From Candidatus Heimdallarchaeota archaeon (GTDB taxonomy: Archaea; Asgardarchaeota; Heimdallarchaeia; Heimdallarchaeales; Kariarchaeaceae), in NCBI GenBank assembly GCA_030668165.1, contig DAOUUM010000002.1:1-24002 (forward strand): DNA of 24,002 bases, in the 5' to 3' direction. Shown in pieces: positions 15,587 to 24,002 of the stretch; position 1 is the stretch's first letter; the number at the start of each line of letters is the position of its first letter. A program made the translations under genes and the position numbers. The notes beneath the pieces are model-generated. The model searched no databases and had not been told where the DNA came from. It saw only the letters and a list, made by a program, of their open reading frames with translations.

Positions 15587-17905
15587 ATGTCGGAGTACGA
15601 TGACGATGGAGAAGATTTTGAACCAATCACTCCAAGAAAAATGATACGTTCCAAGAAGAAGGGTAACTTGGGATTAGGACTACTCATAGGAATTTTGGGA
15701 ACGATTCTTATGGAATTGCTAATAGGAATTACTATTAATACACAACAAGACTTGGTGATGAGGTATTTTGCCTACATGCTGGGGATATTTATTTTGCTAG
15801 CAGTTGCTCTTGTGGTCAAGTCCGGGGCCAAAATGTTCTTCGTGGCAACCCCTGTTATTATAATTCTTAGTTTTGTTTTTCCATATTTTCTACCTGATTA
15901 TTTCTCAGGTTTGATGACACCATTTCTATCACTCTTACCCATGATTAACCGTGTGGCTGAATCTGCATCGAGTTTAGATATTTCTATTCCAGATATTGAC
16001 ACCTACATGAGTTATGTGAATAGCTATGGTATCGTGATAGATTTAATATTTGCATTGATAATAGGTATAATCGCCTCACTTGGATTTTCAAGTCTGATCA
16101 AAGTATTTACCAAGAAATTTAACATTCTATCAATTATTTCACTCGTTTTTGGTGCTACTTTCTTTGTAATAGGTGTAATTATTCTACCATATACACTTGT
16201 GGTGACTACTGGTGTACTACAATTCACAGGTTCATTCGCAACTGGTGGAATTGCACTTACGGAAGGAATGGACGTAATTACCGCTGGAGGTAATATATCT
16301 GATGCTAACGATTATTTTGTGGAGGCCAGTTCTTGGTTTGTTGAAGCCGAACTGATGCTTCAGGGATTGACTCAACTCCAACTATTTTTCCTTGCAGAAA
16401 AAGCATTATCTCAGTATATTGTAATAATTGAAAATGGGATTCTGCTGGTAGATTCTGCGGTAAGTTTGGCGAAGGGAATATCGCCAGCGTTAGTCGGGAT
16501 TTCCAAGTTACAGAGCGGAATTGCCCAGGCAATGAGTGTTCTCGGAGGAACAGGTTTCGGTCTGAGCTTGTCTCTTACATCCGATGAAATTACTACTTTC
16601 AATAATGGTTTGGATACAATGGAAGAAGGATTTTTGAATATATCAAGTTCTATCTCCGATATTCAGGACTCTTTGGTCAGTATCTCGGGAGTTGATGAAG
16701 ATGCGTTTTCTGCATCCCTACTGGAAAATTTCAATATCAGTCTATCTAATGAATTGGCTATGATCGATGGTGGTGCAAAATTATTAAGTTCATCATTAGA
16801 TGTATTTGATGTATTGATTACCGATCCAGAGGGAGATGACAGAGCTCCCTTCATACATCTTCTATATGGGGCATTGGCTCTGAATGAAGTTTCAAGTAGT
16901 GTTGGTGATTCCACATCATTTGAAGGAACGGTATCTGGATTTACAAATGTGAGAAATAATCTATCAATTGTCGTTGATACTTTTGATGATCCAGCATTTG
17001 CTGAATTTGATACAGTTGATGTGGGTGAATCTACTGAGATACTGGATTTCAAGGCACAGATTCAGGGTGTATTCAATTTTGTTAGGGATGCTGGAGATAT
17101 CAGCATATCAATTGCTGACTTTGGTATTGTTGCAGGACCTGCACTTGATATTATGAATGATTCAGTATCCGTATTCACTCAGTATGATAACTTTACAGTT
17201 ATTCCTGATTCTGCCTATGATGAAAAGATAGCCAATCTGGATATTGCTATTGCAAACGGATCCCAGATGATGGCTGCTGGTGTAACAACCGATCAACTGG
17301 TAGTGCAAATGCAGACCAATTCTACAAACGGATCGTATGGAATGATGTCAGATGCAGCTAGCGAGTTTGTTGGAATATTTTCAACCTTCAATCTTACCGA
17401 GAATGGTGCAAACTTCTTCTACCTGGCAGGTGGTTTCCAATCATTGATGAAAACAGCAAAATCACTCAGTGGTGTTAGAGCTCTTGTTCAAAATATCCAG
17501 GATGATGTTGTAATTATTCAAACATCTGTGATTGTGGATAATGCAACAATTACAGCAAAATTAAATGCTATTGATGGAAACATGACTGAATCAGATGCCA
17601 CCCTCAATACCTCGAGATTGCATATTGCAAATGCAGTGGGGAATTTCTCAGCTATTGGGACATCAATGCCTCAGATGACAGCTACTGCAACCTCACTCAC
17701 AAATATCAGCGAGGATATTCGTGAAATGCAGGGTAGAGAAGACAATAGAGGTATCTTCAAGATTAGGAATATAGCCAATGATCCGATAGGCTTTTTCTTG
17801 GATCCATTTACAAAAATCGATGAGGTAAACACAGAGATCAGTTTTATTATGTTGAAATTCACCGATATCCAAAATGAATTATCAAACATATCCGTTTCTT
17901 CTTAA
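15587..17905 (+). CDS. Five-TM protein with 560-residue extracytoplasmic domain
   Basis: Unrecognised protein of 772 residues. A charged cytoplasmic N-terminus (about 1-26) is followed by five TM segments near 27-47, 57-78, 82-102, 150-172 and 180-212. An odd TM number with a basic N-terminus puts the long remaining part outside. That part is low in cysteine, helical and rich in Ser, Asp, Ile and Leu, with N-glycosylation sequons such as NIS, NFT, NGS and NLT, and it lacks a C-terminal TM. TATA element TTTTAATAAAA lies about 23 nt upstream of the ATG. It could be a surface or adhesion-type protein, but no homologous domain is recognised. Confidence 0.7.
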   Translation: MSEYDDDGEDFEPITPRKMIRSKKKGNLGLGLLIGILGTILMELLIGITINTQQDLVMRYFAYMLGIFILLAVALVVKSGAKMFFVATPVIIILSFVFPYFLPDYFSGLMTPFLSLLPMINRVAESASSLDISIPDIDTYMSYVNSYGIVIDLIFALIIGIIASLGFSSLIKVFTKKFNILSIISLVFGATFFVIGVIILPYTLVVTTGVLQFTGSFATGGIALTEGMDVITAGGNISDANDYFVEASSWFVEAELMLQGLTQLQLFFLAEKALSQYIVIIENGILLVDSAVSLAKGISPALVGISKLQSGIAQAMSVLGGTGFGLSLSLTSDEITTFNNGLDTMEEGFLNISSSISDIQDSLVSISGVDEDAFSASLLENFNISLSNELAMIDGGAKLLSSSLDVFDVLITDPEGDDRAPFIHLLYGALALNEVSSSVGDSTSFEGTVSGFTNVRNNLSIVVDTFDDPAFAEFDTVDVGESTEILDFKAQIQGVFNFVRDAGDISISIADFGIVAGPALDIMNDSVSVFTQYDNFTVIPDSAYDEKIANLDIAIANGSQMMAAGVTTDQLVVQMQTNSTNGSYGMMSDAASEFVGIFSTFNLTENGANFFYLAGGFQSLMKTAKSLSGVRALVQNIQDDVVIIQTSVIVDNATITAKLNAIDGNMTESDATLNTSRLHIANAVGNFSAIGTSMPQMTATATSLTNISEDIREMQGREDNRGIFKIRNIANDPIGFFLDPFTKIDEVNTEISFIMLKFTDIQNELSNISVSS

Positions 17906-17990
17906 AAAATAAATAGTACAACATTATCATTAATTTATTTAAATATTGTAAGGTATTAATAACTATAATTTAACAATTATTTGTAATATT

Positions 17991-19061
17991 ATGATAAAAA
18001 GGTATTTTAGCATATTTATACTTATTTTACTAATTTCCTCTTTAAGCACATCTGGACGAACCCGACAGCAGAGTGTGGAGAATTTTTTGGATACTCTGAG
18101 AGTTCAAGAGGAGGGTTATAGCAATGTAGTAGGAGGCGAGGTCAATGTTTCTGCAACCGCTGATGCATTGGAAATTGCCGCGTATTTAAATTTTGAAATA
18201 AATAATTCACTGGACATACTTCATTACTACCAAAAATCCCAAAATGAGGATGGTGGTTTTGGCCCCTATCCTGAAACGAATAGCACATGGATAAGCACCA
18301 TACGGGCAGTTTCAGGACTGAATTTTATGAATAATGTTATTAATCAAAGTCAGATCCAAAACTGGAAGATTCATGACTATTTGAATGATACCTCCAGCGA
18401 CCTATTATACACAAATATCACTCGTAATAATGAGAGTATCATAGTTCCATACAATTTGACAATTCCAGTAATAGAAACATGGTATCAATTCCTATATGCT
18501 TCATTTCAGCTGGGATTCAATATTGAGTTTGATCACAATTACCTAGTTTACAATCTTAAAAATATGCAGTATCCTAATGGTTCATATTATTCCTTTGATG
18601 AGGCCGTGTGGTCAGTGAGATTGCTAAATCTCCTTGGTGAAAAACCATCTGATTTCGATCTGAGTGCAAAATATATCAAAGCCTTTATTCAGAATAATGG
18701 GGTCTTCTCCAACGAAATAAATGGAACGACCTCAATTTATGCCACTTATGAGGCAGTTAGCACACTTTATGATCTGGGAGTGCTACAATGGGTGACTGAA
18801 ACAAGATATCTGGAAACACTAGACGAGATTATAGTTTTCATATTAAATTTACAAAATACAAACTCTGGATTTCATGAGGTTGGACGGACAGAAAGTACGT
18901 TGAAAGATACTTGGATGGCAATCAAGATACTATACTGGTTAGAATCACTTGATGAACTTCTCTCACCAGATGTACTTCAGACTGAAGGTTTTATCGGATT
19001 ATCAATAATATACCCTGCTTTCGCACTGGTATTGATCCCCTTATGGAGGAGAAGATCATGA
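17991..19061 (+). CDS. Secreted alpha/alpha-toroid repeat protein with C-terminal membrane anchor
   Basis: 356 residues. An N-terminal signal (KR then a hydrophobic stretch at about 5-18) is followed by about five repeats of the prenyltransferase/squalene-cyclase alpha/alpha-toroid type: a helix ending in Q, a G-aromatic turn, then a second helix, for example YYQKSQNEDGGFG near 75-87, LKNMQYPNGSYY near 190 and ILNLQNTNSGFHEVG near 285. The C-terminus has a hydrophobic segment followed by RRRS, like CTERM-type sorting or anchoring signals. Sequons NVS, NST, NQS, NDT and NIT suit a glycosylated surface protein. The stop overlaps the ATPase start by 4 nt (ATGA), so it is coupled to the exporter genes. 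It likely acts as a surface binding partner. Confidence 0.75.
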   Translation: MIKRYFSIFILILLISSLSTSGRTRQQSVENFLDTLRVQEEGYSNVVGGEVNVSATADALEIAAYLNFEINNSLDILHYYQKSQNEDGGFGPYPETNSTWISTIRAVSGLNFMNNVINQSQIQNWKIHDYLNDTSSDLLYTNITRNNESIIVPYNLTIPVIETWYQFLYASFQLGFNIEFDHNYLVYNLKNMQYPNGSYYSFDEAVWSVRLLNLLGEKPSDFDLSAKYIKAFIQNNGVFSNEINGTTSIYATYEAVSTLYDLGVLQWVTETRYLETLDEIIVFILNLQNTNSGFHEVGRTESTLKDTWMAIKILYWLESLDELLSPDVLQTEGFIGLSIIYPAFALVLIPLWRRRS

Positions 19062-20017
19062 ACGATTATGTAGTTCAAATCCGTAATTTATCCAAATTTA
19101 TGGGCCAAAAACCAATTGTGCTTGACATGAGTCTGGATATTCCCAGAGGCACATTGTTTGGGCTATTGGGACCAAATGGTGCGGGTAAAACCACATCGAT
19201 CAGATTAATGACTGGTAGATTAAGGCCAACCAGTGGATCTGTTGATTTATTGGGTCTATCACCATGGCGAGACAGGGTTGAACTGTTTAAGAAAGTGGGT
19301 TATCTTGCACAGAATCCCTCATTTCCAAAGGATAGTACTGTTATTAAGTTCACCACCTACATGGCAAAACTAAGAGGATTTAACCGACAAGAAGCCTTGC
19401 TGGAGGCAAGACATCAACTCTCCCAGGTTGGATTGGAAAGATTTGAACACAGTATTGTGGGAAAACTATCTGGTGGAGAACAACAGAGATTGGGATTTGC
19501 CAATTGTCTTATTGGGAGCCCCGAGATACTCATTCTGGATGAACCTACCTCTTCATTGGATCCTGAGGGAAGAGTGTATGTAATGGAATTAATAGCCAAA
19601 TTAGCAAAAGATAATAATCAGACAGTGATTGTATCATCACATATTCTGCCTGAGATCCAGAGGATGACCAATCACATTGCAATAATGTCTGAGGGCAGAG
19701 TGCTAGTCTCAGGTAATATGAGGGAATTAACCAAAAATATTTTCGATAGGGAATATGAGGTGGAGACAAGCCATCCCAAGGAACTATCCGATATATTGAT
19801 AGAGGAAGGTTACAAGGTGGTATTGGACAATTCAACCATCGTTGTTGATGTCGGTACTAGACTTAGACAGATATGGAGGGACCTACCAAAAATATGTAAT
19901 GATAATAATTTTGAACTTCGTAGTTTTACACCAATGAGAGACTCACTTGAGAATCTCTTCCTCAAATATGTTTCCCAGAGAGAACTCAAAGTAGAACACA
20001 GGGGGGTTGAATTATGA
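19058..20017 (+). CDS. ABC transporter ATP-binding protein
   Basis: Nucleotide-binding subunit (319 residues) of an ABC-2 exporter. Walker A is GPNGAGKT (38-45), signature LSGGE 137-141, Walker B ILILDEP 157-163 and H-loop H195. A C-terminal extension of about 100 residues resembles the regulatory tail of drug or lipid exporters. I chose the ATG at 19058 because it overlaps the upstream stop as ATGA and has GGAGGAG 6 nt upstream; the ATG at 19043 lies just before that Shine-Dalgarno site. Confidence 0.92.
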   Translation: MNDYVVQIRNLSKFMGQKPIVLDMSLDIPRGTLFGLLGPNGAGKTTSIRLMTGRLRPTSGSVDLLGLSPWRDRVELFKKVGYLAQNPSFPKDSTVIKFTTYMAKLRGFNRQEALLEARHQLSQVGLERFEHSIVGKLSGGEQQRLGFANCLIGSPEILILDEPTSSLDPEGRVYVMELIAKLAKDNNQTVIVSSHILPEIQRMTNHIAIMSEGRVLVSGNMRELTKNIFDREYEVETSHPKELSDILIEEGYKVVLDNSTIVVDVGTRLRQIWRDLPKICNDNNFELRSFTPMRDSLENLFLKYVSQRELKVEHRGVEL

Positions 20018-20889
20018 GTAAGATCTTAGATAAATTACCTAAATTGAACACTGATTTCTTTAAAAATTATGATGGCTATGGTAGAAATATACCAATTATT
20101 GCTAGGGATGTAATTTCATCTTCAATACGAGAGAAGAGATTTTACCTCGCAGCCATTTATTTCGTCTTAATTCCTGTAGTATTGAACCTATTCAATAATA
20201 TCGGTGCAAACATCGTGCAGAGTGGTTCTGGTATTGCACTATACTACGCACAGACTGCTGTTCTCCAAGAATTCAAGGCAATCTACATAAGCTTCTTCTT
20301 GGGCCAGATATTGCTAGTGATTCTAGCATCTGATCTTATTGCAGGGGAGGTTGAGACTGGCACGATGTCATTACTAAAAACCAAACCAATCTATGATTCT
20401 GAAATTATATTGGGTAAGTTTCTGGGATCAATGGGTGTGATATCAATTCTTGATCTACCAGCACTCATTTACATTTACTTCAGCTACCTAACGAAATTAG
20501 ACGCTACCTGGCCATCTGCCTATCTAGGTACGCTTGATGAGATAATTATGGCGTTGATCGTTCTATTACTACTTCAGTCAATTATAGTTGCGATGACAAT
20601 AATGTTATCGACTATATTTGCAAAAACACTCTATGCGATTTTATCCTCCTTACTGGCATTATTCATTTTGAGCACTATAAGTTCTAGTATGGTGGCCGCA
20701 GGTGAGGAATACAACTACCTATCCTTCGAATGGCTATTAGATGCAATTATGCCTCATATATTCTATCATCTTGAACCAATGGAGATCGAATTAGCTGGCT
20801 TATTTTCCTTTATTGGGGTCTTGATTCTAATACCTGGATTATTGTTATTCATCGCGGTTGTATTTCTGAGGAGAAGAGAGGCCATATAA
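20014..20889 (+). CDS. ABC-2 type permease
   Basis: Membrane subunit of 291 residues with about six TM segments. The motif GEVETGTMSLLKTKPI near 110-125 is the coupling helix typical of ABC-2 permeases. The ATG overlaps the ATPase stop by 4 nt (ATGA), and a GGGGGG tract precedes it. With the toroid protein and ATPase it forms a three-gene operon. The substrate is not apparent. Confidence 0.9.
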   Translation: MSKILDKLPKLNTDFFKNYDGYGRNIPIIARDVISSSIREKRFYLAAIYFVLIPVVLNLFNNIGANIVQSGSGIALYYAQTAVLQEFKAIYISFFLGQILLVILASDLIAGEVETGTMSLLKTKPIYDSEIILGKFLGSMGVISILDLPALIYIYFSYLTKLDATWPSAYLGTLDEIIMALIVLLLLQSIIVAMTIMLSTIFAKTLYAILSSLLALFILSTISSSMVAAGEEYNYLSFEWLLDAIMPHIFYHLEPMEIELAGLFSFIGVLILIPGLLLFIAVVFLRRREAI

Positions 20890-20994
20890 ATTAGCAATAA
20901 TCATTGTCTCAATTCCCTAGAAAAGCATTTAATTTAATTACAAAAGTATCTTTCTTAAATTCAGATTATGATTTTCGTAAAGGATATTATTATT

Positions 20995-22413
20995 TTATTG
21001 ACCACCGACAACGATATCAGTAGCTGCAACATGTGGTCCACCAGCAGAAACTGGAACCGACTGATAACCTGTAACGCTGGGCTTACCACAAATTCCTGCA
21101 AAAGCATCGATATCAATATCATTCCCAACACCTATGGTGTTTTTCAGGACATCAAGGGTCATTCCACTCATACCGGAGTTTCGTATCGGTTTGGAAAGCT
21201 GTCCGTCCTCGATTAGATAGCCTGATTGTGAGCTGAAAAAGAATTGCCCTGTGGCTGGATTAACATATCCACCATAGCTCTTCGTTAAATAGACACCATC
21301 ACCAATAGCTTCTAGCAACTCATCAAAACTCATATTACCCTTATCAATATAGGTATTTCCCATACGTGGCATGCTCACATGTCTGAAATCCTGAGCCCTA
21401 CCTGCACCATTGAGAGTATTACCCTGTTCTAACATATCTGAAGTACTCAGATCATTGAAAAAGTCAGTTAGTATACCGTCTTTAATAATTTTTCTTCTTT
21501 TTGAGGGTGTCCCCTCGGCATCAAATGCAAATGAACCTCTGAGTTTGTCAACGGTTGGATCATCAACCACATTGATTGTGTCAATACCCATTTTATTGCC
21601 GATCTGATCGTGGATCACACTGCGTTTGGATAGTATAGCATCAGCCTCTGCTGCATGCCCGAAGGCCTCATGGATATACACTCCAACTATGGACGGCTCG
21701 AGAAGCACATTTAATCTCCCAGAGGGAGCAGATACTGCATCAAGCAATCCCACTGCTCTTTCACCCAACTGGGTCATCTCCTGTTCAAGATCCCAGTCAA
21801 TAATTCGCTGCAATCCCGCATTTGTGGCCACACCATCGCTAACATTCTGGATGATATCTCCTGATCTAGCAGTTGCAGATCCAGTCAAACGAAAGACTCC
21901 ATAATCACTGACCACACGTGTTCCATTGGTATTGATCACCTGTTCTCTCTGAATTTTTTCACTATATGAACCGAAAGAGTTGATGATTCTGTGATCATGC
22001 TCTCTCAATATAGCCTCGGTTTTCTGGGATAACTCCATTTTCTCTTCAAAACTCAGATCTGCTGGATTGACATCATTTTTGAAGGTCATCTCATTTCTGG
22101 CCTCAAATACTGATTCAGTATCAACACTATTTTTATTTTTAATTGTCCCAGATGCACCCTTGGCCATTTTAATGGCTGCCTGAATGGTGTTTTCCACCTC
22201 TGCAGGATCAAATGATGCTATACTGGCAAATCCAAAGGCTCCACCTACCAGGGCTCTAATTCCTATTCCATCCAATTTCTGAGAGGTGACATTTTCAGCC
22301 TGCCCTTTTCTTGTGGTTAATGATAACTGAGTGGACTGGTAGACTCTCATATCCACAAATTGGACTCGAGATCTATCCACTTTATCTAGAATTACCTGTA
22401 AGCGATCAAGCAT
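20995..22413 (-). CDS. tldD: TldD-family metalloprotease
   Basis: Zinc protease of the TldD/PmbA family, 472 residues. The HExxxH metal site is HEAFGH at 248-253, and the expected third ligand is C442 in the C-terminal CGKPSVTG segment. TldD typically partners with TldE/PmbA to cleave unfolded peptides inside the heterodimer. No TldE/PmbA gene is adjacent, as the downstream neighbour is the convergent permease gene and the upstream neighbour is a divergent membrane protein gene. TATA element ATATACAAT about 27 nt upstream of the ATG. Confidence 0.93.
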   Translation of the reverse strand: MLDRLQVILDKVDRSRVQFVDMRVYQSTQLSLTTRKGQAENVTSQKLDGIGIRALVGGAFGFASIASFDPAEVENTIQAAIKMAKGASGTIKNKNSVDTESVFEARNEMTFKNDVNPADLSFEEKMELSQKTEAILREHDHRIINSFGSYSEKIQREQVINTNGTRVVSDYGVFRLTGSATARSGDIIQNVSDGVATNAGLQRIIDWDLEQEMTQLGERAVGLLDAVSAPSGRLNVLLEPSIVGVYIHEAFGHAAEADAILSKRSVIHDQIGNKMGIDTINVVDDPTVDKLRGSFAFDAEGTPSKRRKIIKDGILTDFFNDLSTSDMLEQGNTLNGAGRAQDFRHVSMPRMGNTYIDKGNMSFDELLEAIGDGVYLTKSYGGYVNPATGQFFFSSQSGYLIEDGQLSKPIRNSGMSGMTLDVLKNTIGVGNDIDIDAFAGICGKPSVTGYQSVPVSAGGPHVAATDIVVGGQ

Positions 22414-22434
22414 TTCAATTGATCATCTAATCAA

Positions 22435-22446
22435 ATTGTATATGAG
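22435..22446 (-). promoter_or_regulatory. TATA box of tldD
   Basis: CTCATATACAAT on the minus strand is centred about 27 nt upstream of the tldD ATG, in the 97-nt divergent promoter region shared with the gene at 22511. Confidence 0.45.
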
Positions 22447-22510
22447 TTTTTAGAAAAAGGGAGGGTGATTATCATACTTTTAATATATTAATTAATGTGG
22501 GAGAATAAAG

Positions 22511-23227
22511 ATGAAGTCGAGTGAATATGGCAATATTACTGCTTCTAGAAGAAGAAATAGGATCATTGCCATTGTCATTTATTCGATTTTAAGTACTGCT
22601 GCAGCCATCTTACCGGTTTACATTGAAGATAATAGAATAATTGTACTGACCGTCGTTGTTATAATTGGTGGATTAGCCATTTTGTTCTACATTTTACTTA
22701 TTCCATCAAGAAATCCTATTGATCCCCCAATTTCCCAGGAAGATGAATTGGTTATACCCAGGGATGGTTCACTTGAGTATTATAATGAACAGCTGATGAC
22801 TATGGTGCTGAAAATTGTGATTCCCTTGATTATTGTATACACGATTACATCAGTATGGATCTTGTTCACCAATATTTCTGAAGCAGTTTACTTCTTTGCT
22901 GCACTTGCATTTTTTATAATAATTGCTCTTGTGTTTTCAAAAGTAACCATTCAGATAAGGTCTGGTGTCTTAATCATCAGACTAGGACCATTCCATGATG
23001 AGTTGAAAATAAGTAATATCGTGAGTATACGATCCGTTGCAGTGAAATCTATGGGTACCTACCTGGGTTATGGTAAAAGAGTTGGTGTGGATGGATCCAT
23101 TGGATATATAACCGGTAGTAGAACCGGAGTTAGAATCCTTATGAAAAATGGGAAGACATACGTCATAAGCCATAATAACCCTCAGGAGATGATGAGTGTG
23201 GTTCAATATACCAAGAAATCTGAATAG
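22511..23227 (+). CDS. Membrane protein with C-terminal PH-like domain
   Basis: 238 residues. Four TM segments are at about 17-36, 43-63, 96-118 and 124-143. Residues about 143-235 read as a bacterial-type PH-like domain: VTIQIRSGVLIIRLGPFHDEL, a DI/NI-type strand ISNIVSIRSV, a GYGKRV turn, and GVRILMKNGKTYVISH. The call rests on that pattern. The ATG has GGGAG 7 nt upstream and a TATA-like TTTAATATATTAA about 28 nt upstream. Function unknown; its stop is 10 nt from the convergent EamA gene stop. Confidence 0.65.
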   Translation: MKSSEYGNITASRRRNRIIAIVIYSILSTAAAILPVYIEDNRIIVLTVVVIIGGLAILFYILLIPSRNPIDPPISQEDELVIPRDGSLEYYNEQLMTMVLKIVIPLIIVYTITSVWILFTNISEAVYFFAALAFFIIIALVFSKVTIQIRSGVLIIRLGPFHDELKISNIVSIRSVAVKSMGTYLGYGKRVGVDGSIGYITGSRTGVRILMKNGKTYVISHNNPQEMMSVVQYTKKSE

Positions 23228-23237
23228 ATACTGAAAA

Positions 23238-24002
23238 CTACATAACAATGATAATAGTTCCGATTACTGATAGAATCGTACCTATGACCTTTCTCATATC
23301 TTTTGGTTCCCATCCAAACATCATACCTATTGTAACACTTACTACTGGATTAGTAGAAGAAATGGGTGTTGCAATACCTGCACCAATTGACTGAACAGAC
23401 AGAAACAGGGCACTGGCTCCTATTACAAAGCCCAATATTCCAGATATTCCCATATATAACCATGATTTCTTATTAAATATCTCGGTATCCTCACTATCTG
23501 ATTTTCTGGTAAATAAATATGCGATCAATGCTCCGATACCGATCTGAGCAACTCTTATACCTGTTAATCCGATTGCTTCAGTTCCAGGAATCAAAAGGAT
23601 GTATCTGACTGTGAAGATAGTTGTCCCCCAAAATAATGCAACTGTTAGGGCCATTAACATACCTCTTAGTTCAAAATTTACTCCACCAATACTTCTGGAA
23701 CTTGATACCACTGCCACTCCAATAATGAGAACTGGAGTACCAATCATCACAAAAAGTCCAATAACCTCTATCTTGGTTATAAGCAAAATAATAGTTGTTA
23801 CCAGTGGATAAATGCTTACAATGGGTTGAACAAGTGAAACCTCATATTTTTTAAGAGTGAGCATAAACAGACCATCTCCAATAATTATCAGGATTGAAGA
23901 TATAATCACAATAATGAGTGTTGTTCCTTCAAAATATATGGATAGATCTGCGTCCATTAAATATGCTATTAAGATTAGAATTGGGGATGCAAACAATGCT
24001 CG
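23238..24002 (-). CDS. EamA/DMT-family transporter, 5' end beyond window
   Basis: At least 255 residues, without an in-window start: the frame is open to the window edge, and the TTG at 23996 is not a convincing start. Two EamA repeats are present, the first at about 1-95 and the second at about 105-252, each with four or five TM segments. GDGLFMLTLKKYEVSLVQPI and GASALFLSVQSIGAGIATPI are the matching helices of the two halves, typical of drug/metabolite transporters. The full protein is probably about 285-300 residues. Substrate unknown. Confidence 0.85.
   Translation of the reverse strand, partial: RALFASPILILIAYLMDADLSIYFEGTTLIIVIISSILIIIGDGLFMLTLKKYEVSLVQPIVSIYPLVTTIILLITKIEVIGLFVMIGTPVLIIGVAVVSSSRSIGGVNFELRGMLMALTVALFWGTTIFTVRYILLIPGTEAIGLTGIRVAQIGIGALIAYLFTRKSDSEDTEIFNKKSWLYMGISGILGFVIGASALFLSVQSIGAGIATPISSTNPVVSVTIGMMFGWEPKDMRKVIGTILSVIGTIIIVM

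Noticed and set aside
1..24002. CRISPR arrays, transposons, phage genes or integrases.
   Set aside because: No direct repeat arrays, transposase or integrase motifs or terminal inverted repeats were seen. The window looks like stable chromosomal sequence.

Overview
The window is an AT-rich, gene-dense chromosomal segment from an archaeon. Archaeal markers are an L44e ribosomal protein, a UbiA-family prenyltransferase of the archaeal lipid type, an archaeal-style prepilin peptidase, TATA-box promoters about 22-29 nt upstream of start codons (leaderless-type mRNAs), and Shine-Dalgarno sites mostly at internal operon genes. A eukaryote-type NADP isocitrate dehydrogenase, longin-like small proteins and the extreme AT-richness make an Asgard archaeon (Heimdallarchaeia-like) my best guess. 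That is inference; no marker phylogeny was run.

Layout. 36-2491 (-): a prepilin peptidase overlapped by a four-TM protein with alpha/alpha-toroid (QxxDGSW) repeats. 2646-5431 (-): uracil phosphoribosyltransferase, L44e and two membrane proteins of unknown role. 5624-6532 (+): UbiA prenyltransferase. 6524-8059: a Nudix hydrolase (+) flanked by two minus-strand proteins, at least one longin-like. 8092-10251 (-): an SRAP/HMCES-type DNA-protein crosslinking protein, a small ORF with a hairpin, and a YycJ/WalJ-type metallo-beta-lactamase nuclease. 10317-11900 (-): fixC-fixX. 12059-13991 (+): an ABC exporter pair. 14093-17905 (+): isocitrate dehydrogenase, a 40-residue one-TM protein and a 772-residue protein with five TM segments and a large ectodomain. 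17991-20889 (+): a secreted toroid-repeat protein translationally coupled to a second ABC exporter. 20995-24002: TldD (-), a membrane protein with a PH-like tail (+), and an EamA transporter cut by the window edge (-).

The most interesting part is 8092-10251. The SRAP protein and the YycJ-type nuclease both end in a C-terminal PCNA-interacting (PIP) box: QxxIxxFF in SRAP and an SxxVxxFF variant in the nuclease. This suggests a sliding-clamp-tethered DNA repair pair. The SRAP reading frame extends 50 codons upstream of its first ATG and contains the family's invariant N-terminal Cys-Gly-Arg-Phe, but the codon where Met1 should be is ATC. A standard annotation would lose the catalytic cysteine.

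No tRNA, rRNA, CRISPR array, insertion sequence or phage gene was recognised.
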